Of a DNA stretch of 64,000 nucleotides, positions 17,424 to 26,790 are shown piece after piece (positions within the stretch are counted from its first letter, which is position 1; each line of letters starts with the position of its first letter). The stretch comes from Nocardiopsis flavescens (GTDB taxonomy: Bacteria; Actinomycetota; Actinomycetes; Streptosporangiales; Streptosporangiaceae): positions 186,001 through 250,000 of the forward strand of contig NZ_FQZK01000007.1 of NCBI RefSeq assembly GCF_900141985.1. Direction: 5' to 3'. The notes beneath the pieces were generated by a model. That model made no database searches and was not told where the DNA came from. It saw only the letters and a program-made list of their open reading frames with translations. Position numbers and translations under genes: made by a program.

Positions 17424-18461
17424 TCAGACCGAGCGGTGCCGGGTGGTGCGCAGGATCAGCACGAAGAACGGCGCGCCCAGGAACGCGGTGACCACCCCGA
17501 TGGGCAGCTCGGCCGGGGAGACCACGGTGCGGGCGACGATGTCCACCGTCACCAGGAAGGCGGCGCCGGCGATCATGGTGACGGGCAGGATCGCCCGGTA
17601 GCTCGACCCCACCAGCCGGCGCACGATGTGCGGCACGACGATGCCGACGAACCCGATGAGGCCGCTCACCGACACCGCGGCGGCGGTGGCCAGCGACGCG
17701 GCGGAGATGACGACGACGCGCACGACCGCCGGGTCCAGACCCAGGCTGACGGCCTTGTCGTCGCCGAGCGCGAGCATGTCCAGCAGGTGGCCGCAGACCA
17801 GCAGGACGAGCATCCCGACCAGGGCGTAGGGCGCGATCAGCCGCACGTCGTCCCAGCCGCCCCGGCCCAGCCCGCCCAGCAGCCAGGCGTAGATGCGCTG
17901 GAGCTGGTCGGTGCCCATCTGCTGTACGAACGTCTGGACCGCGGACAGGAACGAGGACACCGCCACCCCGGCCAGGACGAGCGCGGCGGTACCGCCCCCG
18001 CCCGCCGTGGTCCCGAGCAGGTAGGCGGCGGCGACCCCGACCAGGGCGCCGGCGAACGCGGCCACCGGCACCAGGGTCCGCGGCTCGTCGCTGATCTGGC
18101 CGCCGAAGACGATGACCGCGGTGGCGCCCAGCCCGGCCCCCGCCGCGGCGCCCAGGAGGTACGGGTCGGCCAGGGGGTTGCGGAAGACGCCCTGGTAGGC
18201 GGCTCCGGCGGTGGCCAGCAGGGCGCCGACGACGGCCCCCATCACCACCCGGGGCAGCCGCAGCGCGACCAGCAGGGCCGCCTGCCGCTCGGTGAGCGGG
18301 GACTCGACGTCGAGCGGCAGGAGGCTCAGCAGGTGCAGGACGATGTCGGCGGCGGACAGCGAGGCCGCTCCCGAGGAGATCCCGAAGAGCACGGCCACGG
18401 CCAGGACGACCAGGCCGCCCGCCCCCCAGCCCAGGGGGGCGCCGAGGGCGCCCCGGGCCAT
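17424..18461 (-). CDS. FecCD-family ABC permease, probable cobalamin transporter subunit
   Basis: The 345-residue integral membrane protein has about ten hydrophobic segments and FecCD/BtuC hallmarks: LRLPRVVMGAVVGALLATAGAAYQG near the N-terminus, NPLADPYLLG, and the coupling-region GLIGFVGIVVPHIVRRLVG. Its ATG overlaps the stop of the binding-protein gene (TAATG), so both are translated together. FecCD permeases carry iron-siderophores, heme or B12. The B12-type riboswitch upstream points to cobalamin. No ABC ATPase gene follows; ftsY is next. Confidence 0.9.
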   Translation of the reverse strand: MARGALGAPLGWGAGGLVVLAVAVLFGISSGAASLSAADIVLHLLSLLPLDVESPLTERQAALLVALRLPRVVMGAVVGALLATAGAAYQGVFRNPLADPYLLGAAAGAGLGATAVIVFGGQISDEPRTLVPVAAFAGALVGVAAAYLLGTTAGGGGTAALVLAGVAVSSFLSAVQTFVQQMGTDQLQRIYAWLLGGLGRGGWDDVRLIAPYALVGMLVLLVCGHLLDMLALGDDKAVSLGLDPAVVRVVVISAASLATAAAVSVSGLIGFVGIVVPHIVRRLVGSSYRAILPVTMIAGAAFLVTVDIVARTVVSPAELPIGVVTAFLGAPFFVLILRTTRHRSV

Positions 18462-19468
18462 TAGCGGTCCGCGTTCTCGACGACGGCGTCGCCGACGAGC
18501 CGCGCGAAGTCGACCACGCGCGGACCCCAGCGGGAGGCGATGTCGGCGTCGAGCAGGTGGACGGCGTCGTTCTGGACCGCGGTGACGGTGTCGAAGGCGG
18601 GGCGCTCGGCGACCGCCCGGACGGCGTCCTCGTCGCCGTAGGACAGGAAGACCAGGTCGGGGTTCTGCTCGACGATGTACTCCTGCGAGAGCTGCGGGTA
18701 GCCCCCGGCGCTGCCGTCGTCGGCCGCGTCGGCGATGTTGACCAGGCCGAACGAGGAGTAGATCTGGCCGACGAAGGTGTCGGAGGTGGCGGCGAAGGGG
18801 GTCTCGTCCAGCTCCTGGTAGAAGCTCGCTCCCCCCTCGCCCGCCTCGGCGCAGACCTCCTCGACGATCTCGGCGAACTCGGTCTCGACCCGGGTCGCCT
18901 CGGTGTCGGCGTCCTCGCTGTGGCCGGTGGCGTCGCCCAGCAGCCGGATCTGGGCGTAGGTGTCCTCCAGGGTGGCCGCGGCGGGCAGGACGAGGGCGGG
19001 GATGCCCACCTCGCCCAGCTGCCCGGCGACCTCGGCGGTGCTGTCGGACATGACGACCAGGTCGGGGTCGTACTCGGTGACGGCCTCCACGCTGGGGGTG
19101 AACCCGCTCAGGTCGGTGGTGGGGGCCTCGGCCGGGTGGTTGGAGTACTCGTCGGCGGCCTCGACCAGGTCTCCGGCGCCGATGGCGAAGAGCATCTCGG
19201 TGTGGCTCGGGGAGAGGGAGACGATCCGCTCGGGGGCGGCCTCCAGGGTGACCTCTCCGTTGAAGTCGGTGAGCGTGACGGGGAAGGTGCCGTCGCCGAC
19301 GCCCGGGCGGTCCGGGTCGGCCTCGGGAGGCGCGCAGGTCGCGGCGGCGCCCCCGGCTCCCGGCTCGGGGGACTCGGCGGGTTCGGGCTCCTCGCCCGCG
19401 CCGCCGCAGGCGGTGAGGGCGAGCGCGGCGCCCAGCAGGACGGCGGGAAGTCGGTGTGCGGTCCGCAC
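18461..19468 (-). CDS. BtuF-like cobalamin ABC transporter substrate-binding lipoprotein
   Basis: This is a class III periplasmic-type binding protein of 335 residues. The GTG at 19468 has AAGGAG four bases upstream. The signal peptide ends in lipobox ALTACG (Cys21). An acidic linker follows, then the TroA/BtuF fold: ERIVSLSPSHTEMLFAIGAG, DEYSNHPAEAP, YDPDLVVMSD, and a C-terminal RPAFDTVTAVQNDAVHLLD. Sequence alone could also fit a siderophore binder, but the upstream cobalamin riboswitch makes B12 or a corrinoid the likely ligand. Confidence 0.9.
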   Translation of the reverse strand: MRTAHRLPAVLLGAALALTACGGAGEEPEPAESPEPGAGGAAATCAPPEADPDRPGVGDGTFPVTLTDFNGEVTLEAAPERIVSLSPSHTEMLFAIGAGDLVEAADEYSNHPAEAPTTDLSGFTPSVEAVTEYDPDLVVMSDSTAEVAGQLGEVGIPALVLPAAATLEDTYAQIRLLGDATGHSEDADTEATRVETEFAEIVEEVCAEAGEGGASFYQELDETPFAATSDTFVGQIYSSFGLVNIADAADDGSAGGYPQLSQEYIVEQNPDLVFLSYGDEDAVRAVAERPAFDTVTAVQNDAVHLLDADIASRWGPRVVDFARLVGDAVVENADR

Positions 19469-19539
19469 GGTGCTCCTTGGAAAACCGGGGGAAGGGGAGC
19501 GGCCTTGGCGGAGGACGGCCTGTCCCTCCCACGAGGACG

Positions 19540-19690
19540 GGGTCGAGCGGTGCCGGCGAGGCGACCCGGCTCGTCCCCGCCGGGGCGGGGCTTCACGGTT
19601 GCGGGGCAGCGCCGGGTTGGGCGGCCGTGGACGGCCGCGGTACCGGACTTCGCTCGGACGACACCGGCCGGTCGGCCCGTGTACAGGGCG
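19540..19690 (-). promoter_or_regulatory. Cobalamin riboswitch controlling the btuF/btuC-like genes
   Basis: On the minus strand the conserved core is readable: GAAGTCCGGT (near 19652-19642), an extra hairpin GCGGCCGTCCACGGCCGC, CCCGGCGCTGCCCCGCAAC with CCGTGA (near 19618-19593), then AGCCGGGTCGCCT (near 19571-19559), resembling the B12 box. These elements and their order match AdoCbl riboswitches. Limits are approximate. It ends about 75 bases before the GTG of the binding-protein gene, so control may act on translation or termination. Confidence 0.8.
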
Positions 19691-19921
19691 GACCGGCCCC
19701 TCCACTGTACTGGTCGGCGTCTCGCGGGGACCGGCCGGGCGCGTGGCGCGGCGGCGGGGCCGGCCGCACCACCCCGAGCATAAAAAAGTACTCGGTACCA
19801 CAATTCGGACGGTGAAAGCCGGAACCGAAAGGGGAGATCAACCGCTTTATTCTCTTGAGCAACATATGCCCCTTTGAAGCGCTTTCATCATCCGTGTGGC
19901 CAGATTGAGTCTTGGCGAACA

Positions 19922-19950
19922 TTGACACGGAGATGGCACACAGCAATGAT
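19922..19950 (+). promoter_or_regulatory. Candidate sigma-70-type promoter of the subtilase gene
   Basis: TTGACA (19922-19927), a 17-base spacer and AATGAT (19945-19950) make a good vegetative promoter, about 150 bases before the GTG at 20098. This whole 19800-20000 stretch is AT-rich for the genome. With the riboswitch it accounts for the 629-base divergent gap 19469-20097. Confidence 0.5.
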
Positions 19951-20097
19951 CTCGTTGCTATGCGCGCCATATAACCGAGTAAGGACTTGACGCGGTGTAT
20001 AGCCCCAACCGTGTACTCCCGTACCCCCACGGGCTGTCCCCCGCCACCATTCCCCCGGCGTCCCGAGGCGCGCGCAGAGAAGGGATGTGTTGACAAG

Positions 20098-22728
20098 GTG
20101 GCACCCCACCGTAAACGCCTGGCGGCCCTCGCCGGGTTGACCCTGCTGGCGGGCCTCGTCTCCGCCGTACCGGCGGCGGCCGACGAGATCTCGGAACTCG
20201 CGCCCCTGCACCCCGTCCCCGCCCCGGGGGACGGCGAACTCGTCCACCAGGCCGACGGCCTGTGGCTCATCGAGCTGGAGAGCCCGCCCACCACCCAGGG
20301 CACCTCCGCCGCGGAGGTCGACGCCGAACAGGACGGCTTCCGCGCCGACGCCGACGAGTACGGCCTGGAGTACTCCGAGCGCCACTCCTTCACCGAGCTG
20401 TGGAACGGCCTCTCTATCGAGATGGACGACGCGCAGGTGGGCACCGTGCGCGCGATCCCCGGCGTCCGGGCCGTCTACCCGGTGGTCACCTACGAGATCC
20501 CCGAGGCGGACGAGAGCGTCCCCGACCTCGACACCGCCCTCCCCATGACCGGCGCCGACATCGCGCAGAACGAACTCGGACTGAGCGGCGAGGACGTCCG
20601 GGTCGCCATCATGGACACCGGCGTCGACTACACCCACCCCGACCTGGGCGGAGGCGGCTTCCCCAACGACCGCGTGGTCGCAGGCCACGACTTCGTCGGC
20701 GACGACTTCAACGCCCAGGACCCGGCCGCCGTCCCGGCGCCCGACGGGGACCCCCAGGACTGCAACGGGCACGGCACCCACGTCGCGGGCATCGTCGGCG
20801 CGCGGGGCGAGGTCACCGGTGTGGCCCCCGACGTCGTTTTCGGCGCCTACAAGGTGTTCGGCTGCGCCGGCTCCACCACCTCCGACATCATGATCGCGGC
20901 CATGGAGCAGGCGCTGGCCGACGACATGGACGTGCTCAACATGAGCATCGGCTCCTCCCACTCCTGGCCGCAGTACCCGACCGCCGTCGCCTCCGACAAC
21001 CTGGTCGACCAGGGCATGGTCGTGGTCGCCTCCATCGGCAACGAGGGCGCCACCGGCCTGTACTCGGCGGGCGCCCCCGGCCTGGGCGAGGACGTCATCG
21101 GCGTCGCCTCCTTCGACAACACCCACGTGCGGACCGCCTCCGCGGTCGCGCAGCCCAGCGGCGAGGCCGTCCCCTACATGGAGATGGACGAGGCCCCGCT
21201 GCCGCCGACCTCCGGCGGGACCGACCCGCTGGAACTCGTCGGCCGGGCCTGCACCGCCCTGGGCGACACCGTCGGCGACCTGAGCGGCCGGACCGCGCTC
21301 ATCATCCGCGGCGAGTGCACCTTCGCCGAGAAGTACCAGGCCGCGGTCGACGCGGGTGCGACCGGCGTCGTCATCTACAACAACGTCCCCGGCCTGTTCG
21401 CGGGCGGCGGCCTGGCCGCCGGCCACGACGCCTTCTCCGTCGGCGTCTCCGACACCACCGGCGCCCACCTCATCGGGCTGCTGGAGGACGGGGAGACGGT
21501 CACCCTGTCCTGGACCGACGAGACCGCCACCGTCCCCAACCCCACCGGCGGGCTGATCAGCTCCTTCAGCTCCTACGGCCTGGCGGCGGACCTCTCCGTC
21601 AAGCCGGACATCGGCGCCCCGGGCGGCCTGATCAACTCCACCTACCCGATGGCCAAGGGCGGCTACGCCACCATCAGCGGCACCTCCATGTCGTCGCCGC
21701 ACGTGGCGGGCGGCGTGGCCCTGCTCCTCCAGGCCCGCCCCGACCTGGACGCCCACGAGGTGCGCACGGTCCTCCAGAACAGCGCGGACCCCAAGGCCTG
21801 GTGGGGCAACCCCGGCCTCGGCCTGGCGGACAACGTCCACCGCCAGGGCGCGGGCATGCTCGACATCCCCGGCTCGGTGCTCGCCGCCTCCACGGTCACG
21901 CCGGGCAAGCTGTCCCTGGGCGCCACCGGGGGCCCGGCGACGGAGACCGTCACCATCACCAACAACGGTGACGCCGAGGCCGTCTACGAACTGTCGCACG
22001 AGGGCGCGCTGGGCACCCACGGCGACACCTTCGCCCCGAGCTTCAACGACGGGTTCGCCGACGTGGCGTTCGACTCCGAGACCGTGACCGTGGCCGCGGG
22101 AGCGTCGGTGGACGTGCAGGTCACCGTGGCCCCGCCCGCCCGCGACTTCGAGCAGATGGTCTACGGCGGCTACGTGGTGGTGTCCCAGGTGGACGGCGAG
22201 ACCTTCCGGGTCCCCTACGCCGCCTACAACGGGGACTACCAGGAGATCACCGCGCTCACCCCGACCGCGTACGGGCTGCCCTGGCTCACCCGGATCACCG
22301 AGTGCGACGTGTTCTCCGGCCTGGAGTGCGCCGACGACAGCGGTGTCTTCGAGAACCGCCCCGAGGGCGAGACCTACACCCTGGAGTGGGTGGACGGCCT
22401 GCCCGACGCCCCCTACGTCATCGCGCACCTGGACCACCACGTCGCCCGACTCGACCTGGTGATCATCGACGAGCGGACCGGCCGGCCGATCCACCCGCGC
22501 AACAACACCGCGGTGTCGGTCGACCACGTCGGCCGCAACGCCACGCCGACGGCGTTCCACAGCTACGTGTGGGACGGCACCTACGTCGACGGGCACGGCC
22601 GCGTCAAGGACGTGCGGGACGGCGACTACCGGCTGGAGCTGCGCGCCCTCAAGGCGCTCGGCGACGCCGACGACCCCGACCACTGGGAGACCTGGACCTC
22701 CCCGGTCATCACGATCGACCGGGGCTGA
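20098..22728 (+). CDS. Secreted subtilisin-family (S8) serine protease with PA domain
   Basis: This is an exported multidomain peptidase of 876 residues. Order: signal peptide (1-28, ending VPAAADE), inhibitor-I9-like propeptide (to about 140), and an S8 catalytic domain with Asp173 (VAIMDTGVDYTHPDL), His225 (NGHGTHVAG) and Ser530 (SGTSMSSPHVAGG). A protease-associated domain is inserted at about 370-470 (LIIRGECTFAEKYQAAVDAG), and a C-terminal Fn3-like beta domain starts near 600. The triad is intact, so it should be active outside the cell. The GTG at 20098 is chosen to place the basic signal-peptide N-terminus first; an in-frame TTG at 19987 is less likely. It is convergent with smc. Confidence 0.93.
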   Translation: MAPHRKRLAALAGLTLLAGLVSAVPAAADEISELAPLHPVPAPGDGELVHQADGLWLIELESPPTTQGTSAAEVDAEQDGFRADADEYGLEYSERHSFTELWNGLSIEMDDAQVGTVRAIPGVRAVYPVVTYEIPEADESVPDLDTALPMTGADIAQNELGLSGEDVRVAIMDTGVDYTHPDLGGGGFPNDRVVAGHDFVGDDFNAQDPAAVPAPDGDPQDCNGHGTHVAGIVGARGEVTGVAPDVVFGAYKVFGCAGSTTSDIMIAAMEQALADDMDVLNMSIGSSHSWPQYPTAVASDNLVDQGMVVVASIGNEGATGLYSAGAPGLGEDVIGVASFDNTHVRTASAVAQPSGEAVPYMEMDEAPLPPTSGGTDPLELVGRACTALGDTVGDLSGRTALIIRGECTFAEKYQAAVDAGATGVVIYNNVPGLFAGGGLAAGHDAFSVGVSDTTGAHLIGLLEDGETVTLSWTDETATVPNPTGGLISSFSSYGLAADLSVKPDIGAPGGLINSTYPMAKGGYATISGTSMSSPHVAGGVALLLQARPDLDAHEVRTVLQNSADPKAWWGNPGLGLADNVHRQGAGMLDIPGSVLAASTVTPGKLSLGATGGPATETVTITNNGDAEAVYELSHEGALGTHGDTFAPSFNDGFADVAFDSETVTVAAGASVDVQVTVAPPARDFEQMVYGGYVVVSQVDGETFRVPYAAYNGDYQEITALTPTAYGLPWLTRITECDVFSGLECADDSGVFENRPEGETYTLEWVDGLPDAPYVIAHLDHHVARLDLVIIDERTGRPIHPRNNTAVSVDHVGRNATPTAFHSYVWDGTYVDGHGRVKDVRDGDYRLELRALKALGDADDPDHWETWTSPVITIDRG

Positions 22729-22742
22729 CCCCTCCCCGGTCC

Positions 22743-22774
22743 GCGGCCGCCCCCTCCTCCGAGGGGGCGGCCGC
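22743..22774. terminator. Convergent terminator between the subtilase gene and smc
   Basis: A perfect 14-bp stem (22743-22756 with 22761-22774, loop CTCC) sits in the 66-base gap between two converging stop codons and can serve both strands. Confidence 0.75.
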
Positions 22775-22794
22775 TCCTCCGTCCGGGGGCTCCG

Positions 22795-25700
22795 TCAGGC
22801 GGAGCGCTCGATCTTCTGGCTGATGACCTGGGAGATGCCGTCGCCCTGCATGGTGACGCCGTAGAGGGCGTCCGCCGCCTCCATGGTGCGCTTCTGGTGG
22901 GTGATCACGATGAGCTGCGACGACTCCCGCAGCTCCTCGAAGATCACCAGCAGCCGCTGGAGGTTGGTGTCGTCCAGCGCCGCCTCGACCTCGTCCATGA
23001 CGTAGAACGGCGACGGGCGCGCCTTGAAGATCGCCGCCAGGAACGCCACCGCGGTCAGCGAGCGCTCACCGCCGGACAGCAGCGACAGCCGCTTGACCTT
23101 CTTGCCCGGCGGACGGGCCTCCACCTCGATGCCGGTCGTGAGCATGTCCTCCGGGTCGGTGAGCAGCAGCCGCCCGTCGCCGCCGGGGAAGAGCCGTCCG
23201 AAGATCGCCGAGAACTCGCGCTCCACGTCCAGGTAGGCGGAGGAGAACACCTCCTGCACGCGGGCGTCCACCTCCTGGACGATCTCCATGAGGTCGCGGC
23301 GGGTCTTCTTCAGGTCCTCCAGCTGGGCGTTGAGGAAGGCGTGGCGCTCCTCCAGGGCGGCGAACTCCTCCAGCGCCAGCGGGTTGATCTTGCCGAGCTG
23401 GTTGAGCTGGCGCTCGGCCGCCTTGGACCGCTTGAGCTGCACCTCGCGCACGTAGGGAACGGGGACGGCGTCCTCGTCCGCGTCGGCGGGCGGCGGCACC
23501 GGCACGGCCGGGCCGTACTCGGCGACGAGCGTGGGCACGTCGACGCCCATCTCCTCCATCGCCCTGGTCTCCAGCTGCTCCAGGCGCAGGCGGCGCTCGG
23601 CCCGGGCCATCTCGCCGCTGTGCGCGGAGCCGGTGAGCTTCTCCAGGTCGACGGACAGTTCGCGGACCCGGGCCCGCACGGTGCGCAGCTCGGCGTCGCG
23701 GGACTCCTTCTGCGCCTCGGCGGCGGCCCGCTCGGCCTCGGCCGCGGCCAGGGAGGCGGCGATGCGCTCCAGGGCCAGGCGGGCGCCCTCCGCGACCGCC
23801 TCGGCGAGGGTGGCCTGCGCGCCGCGCAGGGCGCGGCGCCGCTCGGCGCGCTCGGCGGCCTCGCGCTCCTGGGCGGCCTGGGCGAGCAGCCGCTCGGCGC
23901 GGCCCGCCACGGCGCGGGACCGCTCCTCCGCGGTGCGCACCGCGAGGCGGCGCTCCATCTCGGCGGCGCGGGCCCGGGAGGCCTGGGCGGACAGCCGGTC
24001 GCGCACGTCGGGGTCGGGGGCCTCCTCCTCCAGGGAGGCGGCCATCTCCTCGGACTCGGCGAGCCGCTCCTCCAGGCGGGCGAGCTTCTCGGCGTCCTCG
24101 CCGCGGGAGGCCGCGGCCCGGGCCGCCGCGGCGGCGTACCGCTCGGACTCGGCCTCGGCGGAGCGGGCCTGTCCGCCGAGCTTGCCCAGGCGCTGCGCGG
24201 TCTCGTTGCGCTTGCGGTCTCCCTGGCGGCGGCGGGCGGTCAGCTCCTGCGCCCGGGCGGACAGCTCGGCGCGCTCGGCCTTGGCGGCGTCCAGCTCCTC
24301 GGCGGCGGTGGCGGCGGCCCCGGTGGCGGCCTCCAGCCGGGCGGCGGCCTCGTCGACCGCCGCCTGCACCTCCAGCAGGCTGGGCGCGGCGGCCGAGCCG
24401 CCGTGGGCCAGCGCCCCGGACAGGACGTCGCCCTCGGGGGTGGCGGCGCGCACGCCGGGCAGTTTGGCGACCAGGTCGCGGGCGGCGGCGGGGTCGGCGG
24501 CGAGCAGCACCCGGTCGAGCAGCGCGGTGACCGGGCCGGACAGGTGCTCGGGCGCGGTGACCGCGTCGACCGCGTAGCGGACCCCGGGCGGCGGCTGCGG
24601 CCAGTCCGCGCGCGGGACGGCGGGCACGGCTCCGGCGATGACGATCCCGGCCCGGCCGGCGTCCTCGGCGCGCAGGAGTTCGAGGGCGGCGACGGCGGTG
24701 TCGGGGTCGGCGACCGCGACGGCCCCGGCCGCCGCGCCCAGGGCGGCGGCCACCGCGGCCTCCCGGCCGGGCTCCACCTGGACCAGGGAGGCCAGCGACC
24801 CCAGCAGCCCGACCAGGTCGGAGCCGAGCAGGGCGGCGGCGCCGTCCTTGCCGGCCAGCCCGAGTTCCAGGGCCTCCTTGCGGGCGGCCAGCGCGGAGCG
24901 CTCGCCCTCGGCGGAGCGCTCGGCGTCGCGCAGCCGGTTGAGCTCGGCCTCGACGGCGGTGAGCGCGGCGGCCGCCTCCTCCTGGGCGGCGTCGATCTCG
25001 GCGTCGCCCTCGTCGAGCCCGGCCGCCTCCTCGGCGGCCATCTCGTACTCGGCCTGGGCCCGCTCGGCGCGTTCGGCGGCCTGGGCTGCGGCCTCCTCCA
25101 GGCGGGTGATCTCGGCCTCGCCGGAGGACAGGCGGCCGCGCAGCCCCTCGACGCTCGCGGACAGGCGGACCAGCTGCTCGCGGCGCTCGGCGGCGGCCCG
25201 GCCGGCGGCCTCCAGCCGCTTCTCCTCGCGGTGCAGGGCGTCCTCGGCGGCGCCGCGCTCGGCGACGGCGGTCTCCAGCACCTCGCGCGCCTCGTCCAGC
25301 CGGGCGAGCAGCTCCTCCTCCTGAGCGGCGGCCTCCTCGGCCTCGCGCTCCAGCTCCTCGGGATCGCGCCGGTGGGCGGGCTCGTCGCCGACGGCGGCGA
25401 GGTTGCGAAAGCGCTCGGAGGCGAGCCCGCGCACGGCGTCCAGGCGCTCGGTGAGCCGGGACAGGGCGTGGTAGGTCTCGGTGGCGCGGGCCAGGTCGGG
25501 GGCGGCCTCGGCGGCCTGCGCGTCCAGCTCGGACTCGCGCTGCTGGGCCTGGGCGAGGGAGGCCTCGACGGCGGCCCGGCGGAGCAGGACCTCCTTCTCG
25601 TCGGCCTCCTCCTTGGCGAGCTGTCCGGTGAGGGTGACGATGTCGTCGGCGAGCAGCCGCAGGCGGGAGTCGCGCAGGTCGGCCTGGATGACGGCGGCAC

Positions 25701-26340
25701 GGCGGGCCAGCTCGGCCTGGCGGCCCAGGGGCTTGAGCTGGCGGCGCAGCTCGGCGGTGAGGTCGGTGACCCGGTCCAGGTTGCCCTGCATCGCGTTGAG
25801 CTTGCGGATCGCCTTCTCTTTGCGCTTGCGGTGCTTGAGGATGCCCGCGGCCTCCTCGATGAGGGACCGGCGCTCCTCGGGGCCCGCGTGCAGGACGGTG
25901 TCGAGCTGGCCCTGGCCGACGATGACGTGCATCTCGCGGCCGATGCCGGAGTCGCTGAGCAGGTCCTGGATGTCGAGGAGGCGGCAGGTGTCGCCGTTGA
26001 TGGCGTACTCCGAGCCGCCGTTGCGGAACATGGTCCGCCGGATGGTGACCTCGGAGTAGTCGATGGGCAGGGCGCCGTCGGTGTTGTCGATGGTGAGGCT
26101 GACCTCGGCGCGGCCCAGCGCGGTGCGGGTGGAGGTCCCCGCGAAGATCACGTCCTCCATCTTGCCGCCGCGCAGGGACTTGGCGCCCTGCTCGCCCATC
26201 ACCCAGGAGAGGGCGTCGACGACGTTGGACTTGCCCGAGCCGTTGGGGCCCACCACACAGGTGATGCCCGGTTCGAACCGCAGGGTGGTGGCCGACGCGA
26301 ACGACTTGAAGCCGCGCAGCGTCAGATTCTTCAGGTACAC
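22795..26340 (-). CDS. smc: Chromosome segregation protein SMC
   Basis: SMC forms the DNA-organising condensin ring with ScpA/ScpB. The GTG at 26340 follows GGAGG by five bases and gives the family N-terminus VYLKNLTLRGFKSFASATTL; the much longer upstream extension is low complexity. Length is 1181 residues: Walker A GPNGSGKS at 31-38, long Ala/Glu/Arg-rich coiled coils (about 165-500 and 660-1000), a hinge around 510-640, then signature LLSGGERSLTAVA and Walker B FYVMDEVEAALDD. acyP, mutM and rnc lie upstream on the same strand. Confidence 0.97.
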   Translation of the reverse strand: MYLKNLTLRGFKSFASATTLRFEPGITCVVGPNGSGKSNVVDALSWVMGEQGAKSLRGGKMEDVIFAGTSTRTALGRAEVSLTIDNTDGALPIDYSEVTIRRTMFRNGGSEYAINGDTCRLLDIQDLLSDSGIGREMHVIVGQGQLDTVLHAGPEERRSLIEEAAGILKHRKRKEKAIRKLNAMQGNLDRVTDLTAELRRQLKPLGRQAELARRAAVIQADLRDSRLRLLADDIVTLTGQLAKEEADEKEVLLRRAAVEASLAQAQQRESELDAQAAEAAPDLARATETYHALSRLTERLDAVRGLASERFRNLAAVGDEPAHRRDPEELEREAEEAAAQEEELLARLDEAREVLETAVAERGAAEDALHREEKRLEAAGRAAAERREQLVRLSASVEGLRGRLSSGEAEITRLEEAAAQAAERAERAQAEYEMAAEEAAGLDEGDAEIDAAQEEAAAALTAVEAELNRLRDAERSAEGERSALAARKEALELGLAGKDGAAALLGSDLVGLLGSLASLVQVEPGREAAVAAALGAAAGAVAVADPDTAVAALELLRAEDAGRAGIVIAGAVPAVPRADWPQPPPGVRYAVDAVTAPEHLSGPVTALLDRVLLAADPAAARDLVAKLPGVRAATPEGDVLSGALAHGGSAAAPSLLEVQAAVDEAAARLEAATGAAATAAEELDAAKAERAELSARAQELTARRRQGDRKRNETAQRLGKLGGQARSAEAESERYAAAAARAAASRGEDAEKLARLEERLAESEEMAASLEEEAPDPDVRDRLSAQASRARAAEMERRLAVRTAEERSRAVAGRAERLLAQAAQEREAAERAERRRALRGAQATLAEAVAEGARLALERIAASLAAAEAERAAAEAQKESRDAELRTVRARVRELSVDLEKLTGSAHSGEMARAERRLRLEQLETRAMEEMGVDVPTLVAEYGPAVPVPPPADADEDAVPVPYVREVQLKRSKAAERQLNQLGKINPLALEEFAALEERHAFLNAQLEDLKKTRRDLMEIVQEVDARVQEVFSSAYLDVEREFSAIFGRLFPGGDGRLLLTDPEDMLTTGIEVEARPPGKKVKRLSLLSGGERSLTAVAFLAAIFKARPSPFYVMDEVEAALDDTNLQRLLVIFEELRESSQLIVITHQKRTMEAADALYGVTMQGDGISQVISQKIERSA

Positions 26341-26701
26341 CCACACCTCCCGCAGTGGCCACCGAGTGCTCGCGCCGTGTTCGTCGGGGGCGGCGCGGGT
26401 CGACCCGTACAAGGGTGCCACGAAGCGGTGCCCGGAGCACGGGGAACGGCGCGGTGCGCCGGTGGCGAACGCGTCGCCGGGCGGAGCGGCTCCGCCCCGC
26501 GCGTCGCGTTCCTCGAACGTCTCCCCCCGGCTCGCGCGGGAGGGGAAAGGAGGGGGGATCACCGGCGGACACGGAGGGTTGTGACGGAGTCCGCCGGGTA
26601 CTAAAGGATAAAGAGGCCGCAAGGGCAAAGGAAAGACTGCGGCAAGTGGACGTGTGGACCGGTGGAATCCCGCCCCGAGGGTTCGGGCCACCGGGGGTTC
26701 A
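26341..26701. other. Gap upstream of smc
   Basis: The whole smc to coiled-coil-gene gap (26341-26790) has no supportable gene. A 9-bp stem (26562-26570 with 26589-26597, loop of 18) is the only clear structure in this part. The 26600-26650 stretch is purine-rich (GGATAAAGAGG) and relatively AT-rich and could hold the smc promoter on the opposite strand. Confidence 0.4.
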
Positions 26702-26731
26702 GGGACGCCTCGAAGAATTCTGCGGCGTCCC
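26702..26731 (-). terminator. Possible terminator of the small coiled-coil gene
   Basis: An 8-bp stem GGGACGCC/GGCGTCCC (26702-26709 with 26724-26731) with a 14-base loop containing GAATTC lies about 60 bases beyond the stop at 26791. Confidence 0.4.
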
Positions 26732-26790
26732 CGCCGACGGGTCGTGCGCGGCACGTGCGACCGGTCGGAGCCAGCCGCGGAACACGCGGG

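Noticed and set aside
19873..19888. TTGAAGCGCTTTCAT as a LacI-family operator near the subtilase promoter
   Set aside because: Only the central AAGCGCTT is symmetric; the flanks do not match, and no LacI-type regulator is nearby.
22897..26604. A 1235-codon open frame opposite smc, and a similar 931-codon frame opposite the subtilase gene (19888-22683)
   Set aside because: They are low-complexity Gly/Ala/Val/Leu/Arg translations antisense to clear genes; long antisense frames are expected at this GC content.
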